Assembly: GCA_017416055.1 (NCBI GenBank)
Contig: JAFQDI010000022.1
Location: forward strand, 1 to 13,031
Direction of reading: 5' to 3'
DNA from: Lachnospiraceae bacterium
Lineage (GTDB): Bacteria > Bacillota_A > Clostridia > Lachnospirales > Lachnospiraceae
DNA length: 13,031 bases
Shown here: piece after piece, positions 1 to 6,651 of the stretch
How positions within the stretch are numbered: position 1 is the first letter of the stretch
Layout: each line of letters opens with the position of its first letter
Notes under the pieces: model-generated
Told to the model about the DNA's origin: nothing
What the model saw: the letters and a program-made list of their open reading frames with translations, nothing else
Databases searched by the model: none
Program-made: the position numbers and the translations under genes

Positions 1-1
1 G

Positions 2-331
2 TATCCCCAGTTTACTGCGCTGGCGGCAGATTCCGATGTGCTGGCAAAGACAAATTCCAACATTAAGGTTTCTCCGAGCTTCGATGACATTTCTGACGAT
101 ATTATCCATATCTACAAGAGAGTGGATGAAGTGCTCAGTCCGGTGAGAGGAGCAATGGTTGAGACTCGTGTGGTTGTTCAGGATGGGGTGGTGGTTACCA
201 CTTATGATAACGGTTGGAGCGTTGTGGTAAACTATAGTACTGCCGGCTTCACTCAGGGTGAGATCACCGTCGAAGCGAAATCCGCCGTATCCGTGAAGAC
301 AGAGTTTCTGCAGATGAAAGGGGGTAATTAG
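2..331 (+). CDS. C-terminal fragment of a probable DUF5696/glycoside-hydrolase-like protein (5' end outside window)
   Basis: The reading frame is open from the first base of the window to TAG at 329-331, so only the last 109 residues are visible. A GTG at position 38 is internal and should not be taken as the start. The last ~60 residues alternate hydrophobic and polar residues in a beta-sandwich-like pattern. They carry a YDNGWSVVVNYS stretch followed by a short 'G-x-ITVEAKSAVSV' strand. This 'YDNG...VNY...V.A' ending is what I recall from the C-terminal ends of DUF5696 proteins and several glycoside hydrolases of gut Bacillota, which often sit beside sugar ABC transporters. The stop lies 2 nt before the first permease start, so the genes are surely co-transcribed and probably translationally coupled. 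The catalytic region is not visible, so enzymatic function is inference. An uncharacterised carbohydrate-binding protein is the alternative. Confidence 0.6.
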   Translation, partial: YPQFTALAADSDVLAKTNSNIKVSPSFDDISDDIIHIYKRVDEVLSPVRGAMVETRVVVQDGVVVTTYDNGWSVVVNYSTAGFTQGEITVEAKSAVSVKTEFLQMKGGN

Positions 332-333
332 GG

Positions 334-1236
334 ATGACAAGACCGAAAAAGACAGGGCATCGTAAATTGGTTGACAGCCGAAAGGTATTTCCCGTCGTTT
401 GCTTACTTCCCTGGGTAATCGGTTTGGTGGCCTTTACGTTGTACCCCACTGTGCAGGGATTCATATTCAGTTTTTGCAGAACTGTTGTTAAGAGTAACGG
501 TGAGATGATCATGGAGTTCATGGGCCTGGATATTTATAAACGGGTGTTGTTTGAAGATAAAGAATTTAAAATGAAATTCCTGATATATCTTCAGCAAATA
601 GGGCTTCTGACACCGATGATCATCGTGTTTTCTCTGGTGACAGCTGTATTTCTGAATTCAAAGATTCGTTTCAGAAAAGGCTTCCGCGCGATCTTTTTCC
701 TGCCGGTTATTCTGATGCAGGGCCTGTTGTATAACATTTTGAAAGAATTAAATGTGATGGAGGTTAAAGGGTTAAATGACTTCTTTATCTTTTCGTTTAT
801 CACAGAAAAGATGCCGGGATTTATATCAAGTCCATTGATGTATATGATGTCAAATTTTATACTGGTTATTTGGATGAGTGGAGTACAAATCCTGTTGTGT
901 CTGGCGGGATTGCAGCGTACGGATGCACGAATCTATGAGGCGGCCAGTGTGGACGGCGCAACATCCTGGCAATGCTTTTGGAAGATTACGCTTCCCTTGA
1001 GCAAAAGCTTTATTGTGTTGTGCGGCATATATTCGGTTCTTGATCTGTCGGTTTCATCGATCAACCCGTTGACCGATATGATCAAAAACAGATTAATCGA
1101 CATCACAACCGGATTTGGTTTTTCCGCTGCAGTAACATGGCTCTATTTCATATTGATTCTGATATTTGTCGGTATCACGGCATTTTTGTGCAACGGATGC
1201 CGCATCAGAGAGCCAAAAGTCAAACCATTGAAATGA
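334..1236 (+). CDS. Sugar-type ABC transporter permease, MalF/UgpA-like
   Basis: This is a 300-residue integral membrane protein of the binding-protein-dependent transport family (BPD_transp_1), which in this class imports mono- or oligosaccharides. Hydrophobic segments lie at about residues 19-45, 91-110, 119-136, 166-193, 224-240 and 266-289, giving six helices. The cytoplasmic EAA loop that docks on the ATPase is clear at residues 202-220: EAASVDGA, then F and ITLPL. ATG 334 is preceded by AAAGGGGG at 317-324, about 9 nt upstream. It lies 2 nt after the DUF5696-like gene and is followed after 23 nt by the second permease. The pair forms the membrane channel. No ATP-binding subunit lies in the window, as is common where a shared MsmX-type ATPase serves several sugar importers. 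The family is secure; the substrate is not. Confidence 0.9.
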   Translation: MTRPKKTGHRKLVDSRKVFPVVCLLPWVIGLVAFTLYPTVQGFIFSFCRTVVKSNGEMIMEFMGLDIYKRVLFEDKEFKMKFLIYLQQIGLLTPMIIVFSLVTAVFLNSKIRFRKGFRAIFFLPVILMQGLLYNILKELNVMEVKGLNDFFIFSFITEKMPGFISSPLMYMMSNFILVIWMSGVQILLCLAGLQRTDARIYEAASVDGATSWQCFWKITLPLSKSFIVLCGIYSVLDLSVSSINPLTDMIKNRLIDITTGFGFSAAVTWLYFILILIFVGITAFLCNGCRIREPKVKPLK

Positions 1237-1245
1237 CAGATAGGT

Positions 1246-1253
1246 AAAGGGTG
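1246..1253 (+). promoter_or_regulatory. Ribosome binding site that decides the second permease start
   Basis: AAAGGGTG lies 6 nt before ATG 1260. The upstream in-frame GTG at 1251 overlaps this sequence and would have no ribosome binding site of its own, so ATG 1260 is preferred. Confidence 0.65.
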
Positions 1254-1259
1254 AAAAAA

Positions 1260-2147
1260 ATGAAGAAGACAAAAGGTGTTTTGGGGAAAGCGGCTCGATA
1301 TGTATATTTGTTTATCATCAGTTTCGCGATTATCTATCCCATATTGATGCTGATATCCAGTTCGTTTAAGGACCTGTATGGATTGATTGATCCGATGGTT
1401 CGATGGATACCCACCAAAATAGAATGGCAAAACTATGTAAAGGCATTTAATTGCATTGGCGGGATCAAAGTGATGGTTCAATCGGTTGCTACCATTGTGT
1501 TCATCAGCATGATGCAGACAATGATCAGTGCAATCACGGCTTATGGGTTTGCCAAGGCGAGATTCAGAGGACATAATCTCCTGTTTGGTCTGATGCTGGT
1601 TTTGTTTTTTGTACCTGATCAGGTTATGTTTATACCGCGATATGTGTTATACAGCAAGTATCAGTTGGTCGGATCGTGGTGGACGGTAATTCTGCCTGCC
1701 TCTTTTGGGCAGGGAATCCGGAGCCCGCTGATGATTTTGTTGTTTTGGCTGTTCTATCGGCAGCAGCCGAAATCTCTGGAGGATGCTGCCTACATCGACG
1801 GGGCATCCGCACTGAAAACGTTTGCCAAAATCAATCTGCCGCTTGCAAAGTCGGGTTTTTCGATCGTCTTTATTTTGTCGTTCGCATTTAACTGGAACGA
1901 TACGTATTTTACCTCAGTCTTTTTTGAGGGCAAGGTCAACACGGTGAATTTGATGTTGAAAAGCGCGAAGTCACTGTATGCGATGACCAACGGAGGTGCG
2001 GAAAACACCAGTCTGGACAAGTATTATAACAGTGCGATCGAGGCAGCCGGTGTGATATTGAGCATTATTCCGCTGATCGTGTTGTATATCCTGTCGGAGC
2101 GTAAGATGATCGAGGCCATAGACAAGGTTGGTATTTCCGGAGAATAA
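1260..2147 (+). CDS. Sugar-type ABC transporter permease, MalG/UgpE-like
   Basis: This is a 295-residue membrane protein pairing with the preceding permease in a carbohydrate ABC importer. The N terminus (VYLFIISFAIIYPILMLISSS) is a typical MalG-type first helix ahead of a 'F-K' turn, and further hydrophobic helices follow to the C terminus. The EAA loop is at residues 174-198: EDAAYIDGAS, then FAKINLPLAK. The C-terminal ...LYILSERKMIEAIDKVGISG, where a run of basic and acidic residues follows the last helix, is typical of MalG-type subunits (usually ending 'GL.AGAVKG'). I chose ATG 1260 over the in-frame GTG at 1251 because the AAAGGG ribosome binding site overlaps that GTG. The gap to the activase gene is 24 nt, so the importer and the glycyl-radical genes share a transcript. 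Substrate specificity cannot be read from the sequence. Confidence 0.9.
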   Translation: MKKTKGVLGKAARYVYLFIISFAIIYPILMLISSSFKDLYGLIDPMVRWIPTKIEWQNYVKAFNCIGGIKVMVQSVATIVFISMMQTMISAITAYGFAKARFRGHNLLFGLMLVLFFVPDQVMFIPRYVLYSKYQLVGSWWTVILPASFGQGIRSPLMILLFWLFYRQQPKSLEDAAYIDGASALKTFAKINLPLAKSGFSIVFILSFAFNWNDTYFTSVFFEGKVNTVNLMLKSAKSLYAMTNGGAENTSLDKYYNSAIEAAGVILSIIPLIVLYILSERKMIEAIDKVGISGE

Positions 2148-2171
2148 CACGATTTCGATGAGGAGCAAATG

Positions 2172-3071
2172 ATGGGAAAAAAAGGGATTATTTCGGATAT
2201 ACAGAAGTTTAGTCTTCACGATGGTCCGGGAATCCGAACCACAGTGTTTTTTAAGGGATGTCCGCTTCGCTGTATATGGTGCCACAATCCGGAGGCAGTT
2301 GGATTTACTCCGTTTTTGCGCTTCCAGCCGAAAAAATGCATCGGATGCGGAGCCTGTTATGATGTGTGCGGGACAGGAGCGTTGCGGATGGAGAACGGAG
2401 AGCGGCTGTATGACAAGGCGCGCTGTAAGAGCTGCTTTGCCTGTGTCAAGGCCTGCCCCGCCAATGCATTAACGGTTGTGGGACGTGAAATAGAAGCGAA
2501 GGCTGTGGTGGAAGAAGTATTGCCGGATCGCCCGTACTATGAAACGTCCGGCGGAGGAGTGACTCTTTCCGGCGGGGAACCTACGGCACAGCCCGGGTTT
2601 GCCTTGGAGATTTTGCAGCTGTTGAAAAAAGAAGGGATTCATACTGCGATTGAGACCAGCATGTGTACCGGGTTTCGTGGTATTGAACCATTGCTTCCCT
2701 GGTTGGATCTGATTTATTGCGATATCAAGCTCCTGGACAATGATGCGCATATCAAGTATGTGGGAGCAGGCAACAAAGACATTCTTGACGGAATTGAAAA
2801 GTTGGCAAAGACCGGAAAACAGGTAGTGATCAGGACTCCTCTGATTCCGGGAATTACCGACAGTGATGAAAATATCCGGGGGATTGCAGCCTGGATCCGG
2901 GAGCATGCACCCGGGGCGGAATATGAATTGCTTAACTATAATCCGCTGGCAGAATCCAAATGGGATGAGATCGGTGATACATATTTGGTGGGAAGTCAAA
3001 AAATGTTGTCCGATGAGAGGATGAAGGAACTTCGTGCGTTGGTGCATCAGGAACGACGAAAAAACGGATAG
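2172..3071 (+). CDS. Glycyl radical enzyme activating protein (radical SAM, PflA family, two [4Fe-4S] ferredoxin motifs)
   Basis: This 299-residue enzyme uses S-adenosylmethionine and a [4Fe-4S] cluster to abstract a hydrogen from the glycine of a partner GRE. The radical-SAM motif CPLRCIWC gives C30, C34 and C37, preceded by the family signature HDGPGIRTTVFFKGC. An inserted ferredoxin domain follows, with two cysteine sets: C56/C59/C62/C66 (CIGCGACYDVC) and C85/C88/C91/C95 (CKSCFACVKAC). It holds two accessory clusters, as in GRE activases other than the short PflA. The SAM-binding SGGEP is at about 133-137. Two ATG codons lie in tandem at 2169 and 2172. AGGAG at 2161-2165 is 6 nt from the second and only 3 nt from the first, so 2172 is favoured. 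The gene is 18 nt upstream of GRE 1, its obvious partner. It is the only activase in the window and may also serve GRE 2. Confidence 0.95.
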   Translation: MGKKGIISDIQKFSLHDGPGIRTTVFFKGCPLRCIWCHNPEAVGFTPFLRFQPKKCIGCGACYDVCGTGALRMENGERLYDKARCKSCFACVKACPANALTVVGREIEAKAVVEEVLPDRPYYETSGGGVTLSGGEPTAQPGFALEILQLLKKEGIHTAIETSMCTGFRGIEPLLPWLDLIYCDIKLLDNDAHIKYVGAGNKDILDGIEKLAKTGKQVVIRTPLIPGITDSDENIRGIAAWIREHAPGAEYELLNYNPLAESKWDEIGDTYLVGSQKMLSDERMKELRALVHQERRKNG

Positions 3072-3089
3072 GAGGGGAGAGGGAAGACG

Positions 3090-5249
3090 ATGGATAAGCG
3101 GCAGATGTATGATGAGCGTATTCGGAAACTGCGTGAAGATAAAATCACAGAAGTGCAGAAAAAGCACAAGAGATATGGATATCTGATTGATGACGATCTT
3201 CATACAATGACAGTTCCGGAAGGGTATAGCTGGCGCCCCGTGCCAAATCATGAGAATGGTGATTTTTATGGCTACACGGGATGGCAAACAAATTATGCAG
3301 GTATGGTGGACAGTTTTCCCGCTGTTGTATGTCCCTATTCGTCAATGGCAGGAAATTTCCATCGCATTTTGCTCCATTTTCGAAGAACGTCGCGACGCCC
3401 AGAATATGACTATTCCGAAGTCGATCCGTTGATCCGCAAATATGATATCCAGGATATGATCGGTCAGGTGAATCATTATTGCGGTGACGTCTCGATCGGC
3501 CTAAAACTCGGCTGGGGCGGGATATTGAAGAAAGTCCGCGATTATGCGGCGTTGAACGGCGAAAGGGATGCGGAGACAAAAGAATTTTATGAGGCGGAGA
3601 TCGGTTTTGTGGAAACCGTGATCGGATGGATTCGCAGAACCAGTGAAGAAATTGAAGCAAAACTGGAACAGGAGACAGACGCTTTATTAAAAGATAATCT
3701 CCGGGAAATGCTCCGGACAAACCGGCACATTGAGACGGAACCGCCCCGTACGTTGAGAGAAGCGTGCCAGTTTCTGTGCTGGTATAATATGGTCGGGCGT
3801 TCCTTTAACGGTGAGGCGGCCGGATATCAATTGGATGAGGTTCTTAGACCTTACTATGAGAGGGATAAAGAGGCAGGTCTGATCGACGATGAGGATGCGA
3901 TCTATTACCTTGTCGGTCTGATCCTTTCGGAGACGCACTTTTATCAGATAGCCGGACCGGGTCCGGACGGTAAGGATGTCACCAGCCGGATATCCTGGCT
4001 CATTTTGGAGGCCGCGGATCGGTTGGATGTTTCCTTTAACCTTACGATTAATGTTTGCGATGAAACCGATATCAACTTTGTACGCAAGGGCGTGGAAATG
4101 CTGTTTAAGCACCGCAGCGGATGGCCGAGATTTGCCGGGGCCGACGCGCTGATAGACGGGTACATCAAAAACGGATATAATCTGCAGCAGGCCCGAAGCA
4201 GAGTGATGGGCGGCTGCCAGTGGCTTACCATACCCGGGCGGGAATATACCATGAGTGACTGCTCAAAAATCAATTTGGCCAAAGTGTTTGAGGTGGCGTT
4301 CAATGACATGATGGCCGGGGAGAGTCTTTCCGTGGAAAAGCTCTGGGAAATGTTTGAAAAGCATTTGCGGATCGCCGTTGACGTGATCGTGCGCGCGGCG
4401 GATATTCATCTGCGGACCAACCGCTACAATTGTCCTGAGCTGTTTTTGAATCTTTTTTCCCATGGTCCCATTGAAAAAGGTACCGATGTGACAAATCACA
4501 GTGTGGATTATTACAATTTCGGGATTGACGGCGTGGGAATTGCTGTGGCAGCTGATTCGTTTGCGGCGTTGGAGCAGAGAGTGGAAAAAGAGGGAAGAGT
4601 TACCTGGCAGCAGGTGAAAGAAGCACTGGACTGCAATTACTCCGGAGAAATGCAGCGGGTACAGATGCTGATGAAAACGGCTGAGAAATATGGGCAGGGA
4701 ATCAACCCTGGTTTGAAGTGGGTGGATAAAATCACTAAGCTGTATACCGCTGTCCTGGCACAGAGCCGAGGAGAAGAGGGCGAGAGATTCACCGCCGGAC
4801 TGTTCTCCTGGAGAAAGTTTATTGAGTTTGGACGCAGTGTCGGCGCGACGCCCGACGGCAGATTGGCGGGAACACCGTTGAATCAAGGTGTAAATCCGAT
4901 GCCCGGAGTGGTAAAAAACGGTGAGATGACAACGCTGTCGGAGTCGATTCTCACTGCTCAGTGCGGATTGGGAAATACGTCGCCTTTCCAACTGGATTTG
5001 GACCCCACCATTTCGGCACAGGAAGGTGGAATAGACAATGTTACCGCATTGATCATGACTCACTTGAAACGAGGCGGAACACTGATTAATGTGAATATTC
5101 TGGACAGAGAAAAAGTCTTGAAGGCCAGGGAGAATCCGGAGCAATTCCCGGATCTGGTGGTTCGGGTGACCGGCTATACGGCATATTTTCTTTCGCTGTC
5201 ACCCCAATTGCGGGATGTGGTAGTGGACAGAATACTGAGCGCAGTCTGA
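3090..5249 (+). CDS. Glycyl radical enzyme 1 (PFL-like superfamily, subfamily unassigned)
   Basis: This 719-residue protein has the complete PFL domain plus the C-terminal glycine radical domain. The radical loop is RVTGY, with glycyl residue G695, 24 residues from the end, preceded by FPDLVV. The expected TPDGRLAG turn is at 587-594, and a RGGTLINVNILD strand precedes the loop. The thiyl cysteine is most likely C376 in VMGGCQWL; the C376-to-G695 distance of 319 fits the superfamily (C419-G734 in E. coli PFL). What differs is the residue two after the cysteine. It is W378, where glycerol dehydratase, choline lyase and 4-hydroxyphenylacetate decarboxylase have Glu (GCVE), and there is no CC pair as in PFL. 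The reaction is therefore unknown. At 719 residues it is shorter than many eliminase GREs (about 780-850). ATG 3090 follows a GGAGGGGAGAGGG tract. The MFS gene starts 15 nt downstream. The enzyme is cytoplasmic and strictly anaerobic. Confidence 0.93.
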   Translation: MDKRQMYDERIRKLREDKITEVQKKHKRYGYLIDDDLHTMTVPEGYSWRPVPNHENGDFYGYTGWQTNYAGMVDSFPAVVCPYSSMAGNFHRILLHFRRTSRRPEYDYSEVDPLIRKYDIQDMIGQVNHYCGDVSIGLKLGWGGILKKVRDYAALNGERDAETKEFYEAEIGFVETVIGWIRRTSEEIEAKLEQETDALLKDNLREMLRTNRHIETEPPRTLREACQFLCWYNMVGRSFNGEAAGYQLDEVLRPYYERDKEAGLIDDEDAIYYLVGLILSETHFYQIAGPGPDGKDVTSRISWLILEAADRLDVSFNLTINVCDETDINFVRKGVEMLFKHRSGWPRFAGADALIDGYIKNGYNLQQARSRVMGGCQWLTIPGREYTMSDCSKINLAKVFEVAFNDMMAGESLSVEKLWEMFEKHLRIAVDVIVRAADIHLRTNRYNCPELFLNLFSHGPIEKGTDVTNHSVDYYNFGIDGVGIAVAADSFAALEQRVEKEGRVTWQQVKEALDCNYSGEMQRVQMLMKTAEKYGQGINPGLKWVDKITKLYTAVLAQSRGEEGERFTAGLFSWRKFIEFGRSVGATPDGRLAGTPLNQGVNPMPGVVKNGEMTTLSESILTAQCGLGNTSPFQLDLDPTISAQEGGIDNVTALIMTHLKRGGTLINVNILDREKVLKARENPEQFPDLVVRVTGYTAYFLSLSPQLRDVVVDRILSAV

Positions 5250-5264
5250 AAGGGAGGAACGGAT

Positions 5265-6500
5265 ATGCAGGAAGACAGAGAATTGTCCTGTGAGAAGGCG
5301 GTTATGGGCGGAATGACAACACAGAAACGGAGGCGACTGACGGCAGCGCTCATTGGCGGCATGATGTTTTTGGCGTGCACCTTTGCCTTGCATGGATCGA
5401 TGCTGACCTATGTGATAGAGCATTATCAATTGACGGATTCGCTGCAGGGAAGTCCAAGCGCGGCCGGTTCTGCCGGAGGGTTTATCGCGTTGATTTCGAT
5501 TTTGCTTTGGGGCGGGAAGATACCCAAAATGACGCTTTTGAAGTGGAGTGTCGGTGTTTGTGCCCTCTTTCTGTGCTTGCTGCCGATGGGATCCGAGTTT
5601 ACCCTTTTTGTGATATGCTGGGGTATCATTGGTATCGGTCTGGGTTACATGGATGCGCTGTTGTCCTCCTGCATGGCGGACCTTTATCAGGGGAGCGCAG
5701 TGAAAAAGATGATGTGTATACTGCATTTGACCTATGGGATCGGATATATGGCGTCTCCGATCATTTATTCGCGCTTAACGCTGAGTTTTATCGAAAACGC
5801 AATACAGTGGAATATGCTCTATCCCTGCGTGGGTCTCTTTGGATTATTCCTTCTGTTGTACATCCTTTTTGCGGCGCGTTCCGAAAAGAATAAAGAGAGC
5901 GCCGGGGTGACGGCAGAGAATACATTTTCACTGAAAAGGTTCTCAGCTTTACTTCGGGTGCAAAACGGACTTTTGGTGAAGATGATCGCGGCAATGTTAT
6001 TTCACGGCATCTTTCAGAGCGGAATGAGTACATGGATCAACCATTATGTGGAGAAGACGTTGGGAGCGGAATTTGGCGTTATCGCATTGTCCTGCCTCTT
6101 TTTTGGGGTCATGTTATCTCGCTTGATCATGTCATTTCTGAAGATATCCCCGGAGCGTTATGTGGGGATCGGCGGATTTGCCGCGTTTGGCGTGATCCTG
6201 GCAGCCCTGCTTTGGGGGAATGCGGCAGTGGTATGCATCGCCTGCGGTGTCAGCGGCTTGATCTTCGGAGCAATGTTTCCCTGCATCCTGGCCGTTATCT
6301 CGAATGTCGCCCCGGGAAGTACACTGTTGGTTACGACGCTTTTGATGCTTTCCTTCTATTTGGGGCAAGTGATCGGTCCGGCAATGGTGGGAGCGTTGGA
6401 AAGTGCGTACGATTTACATGTCGGTATCGGTGTGTGTTCTGGGTTTATCGCGCTTACCAGCCTTTGCTGCCTTGGCAAAAATTGTGTAAAAAGGACATGA
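5265..6500 (+). CDS. MFS transporter, sugar/FucP-like type
   Basis: This 411-residue polytopic protein has about 12 hydrophobic helices split by a more hydrophilic centre at about 205-225 (SEKNKESAG...). The first half contains GIGLGYMDALLSS followed by HLTYGIGYMASP. That pattern resembles carriers of the FucP/GlcP/TsgA group (glycine-rich helix ending in an acidic residue, then H-x3-G-x4-P). The second half has FGAMFPCILAVISNVAP, also typical of that group. I infer import of a sugar-like substrate or export of a product; direction cannot be read from sequence. The start at ATG 5265 has AGGGAGG at 5251-5257. It lies 15 nt after GRE 1 and appears to be the last gene of the first transcript, because a 151-nt gap with a candidate promoter follows. 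The family call is secure and the substrate is open. Confidence 0.85.
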   Translation: MQEDRELSCEKAVMGGMTTQKRRRLTAALIGGMMFLACTFALHGSMLTYVIEHYQLTDSLQGSPSAAGSAGGFIALISILLWGGKIPKMTLLKWSVGVCALFLCLLPMGSEFTLFVICWGIIGIGLGYMDALLSSCMADLYQGSAVKKMMCILHLTYGIGYMASPIIYSRLTLSFIENAIQWNMLYPCVGLFGLFLLLYILFAARSEKNKESAGVTAENTFSLKRFSALLRVQNGLLVKMIAAMLFHGIFQSGMSTWINHYVEKTLGAEFGVIALSCLFFGVMLSRLIMSFLKISPERYVGIGGFAAFGVILAALLWGNAAVVCIACGVSGLIFGAMFPCILAVISNVAPGSTLLVTTLLMLSFYLGQVIGPAMVGALESAYDLHVGIGVCSGFIALTSLCCLGKNCVKRT

Positions 6501-6508
6501 TTTTGTCC
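6493..6508 (+). terminator. Weak hairpin at the end of the MFS gene, possible terminator
   Basis: GGACA and TGTCC form a 5-bp stem around a 6-nt loop that includes the TGA stop codon. No U-run follows on the plus strand; A-rich sequence does. At best it is a weak or partial transcription stop, and the solute-binding gene could be partly read from upstream. Confidence 0.2.
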
Positions 6509-6562
6509 GATTAGATCAAAAAAACAAAAAAAGTCCACAAAAACTTAAAAACAGAGAAGCGT

Positions 6563-6595
6563 TTGACAGGAGGCGTATGTTAAAATTAATACAAT
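6563..6595 (+). promoter_or_regulatory. Candidate sigma-A promoter for the solute-binding protein gene
   Basis: A perfect -35 box TTGACA lies at 6563-6568. The -10 assignment is ambiguous. ATTAAT at 6585-6590 has a 16-nt spacer and 4 of 6 matches. TACAAT at 6590-6595 matches 5 of 6 but has a 21-nt spacer. TAAAAT at 6581-6586 has an extended TGn but sits too close to this -35. A-tracts at 6517-6550 lie upstream like an UP element. The -35 is overlapped by AAGCGTTT (6557-6564), reminiscent of the AAnCGnTT core of LacI/CcpA-type operators, but the flanks are not palindromic. The leader from here to the start codon is about 60 nt. Confidence 0.5.
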
Positions 6596-6634
6596 GAGAA
6601 AATAGCGCAGTCTGTTTTCTTGTGAATAAGATGC

Positions 6635-6645
6635 AGAAAGGGTGG
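6635..6645 (+). promoter_or_regulatory. Ribosome binding site that decides the solute-binding protein start
   Basis: AGAAAGGGTGG lies 6 nt before ATG 6652. The in-frame GTG at 6622 and ATG at 6631 lie before or overlap this site and would put a hydrophilic leader in front of the signal peptide. Confidence 0.65.
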
Positions 6646-6651
6646 AATGAA

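Noticed and set aside
2161..2171. ATG 2169 as the activase start
   Set aside because: Only 3 nt from AGGAG; the adjacent ATG 2172 has a better 6-nt spacing. The difference is a single Met, so it has no functional effect.
2469..3287. 272-codon open frame on the minus strand across the activase/GRE 1 junction
   Set aside because: Spans two well-supported plus-strand genes and has no family motif.
4263..5144. 293-codon open frame on the minus strand
   Set aside because: Antisense shadow of GRE 1; peptide rich in Arg, His, Ser and Gln without membrane or domain features.
6032..6514. 160-codon plus-strand open frame inside the MFS gene
   Set aside because: The MFS frame gives continuous transmembrane helices through this stretch; the alternative frame gives a Cys/Arg-rich peptide typical of a shifted reading.
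6557..6571. CcpA (cre) catabolite-repression operator
   Set aside because: The AAGCGTTT core fits, but the outer TG...CA arms are missing or one base out of register, so it is mentioned only as a weak resemblance within the promoter entry.
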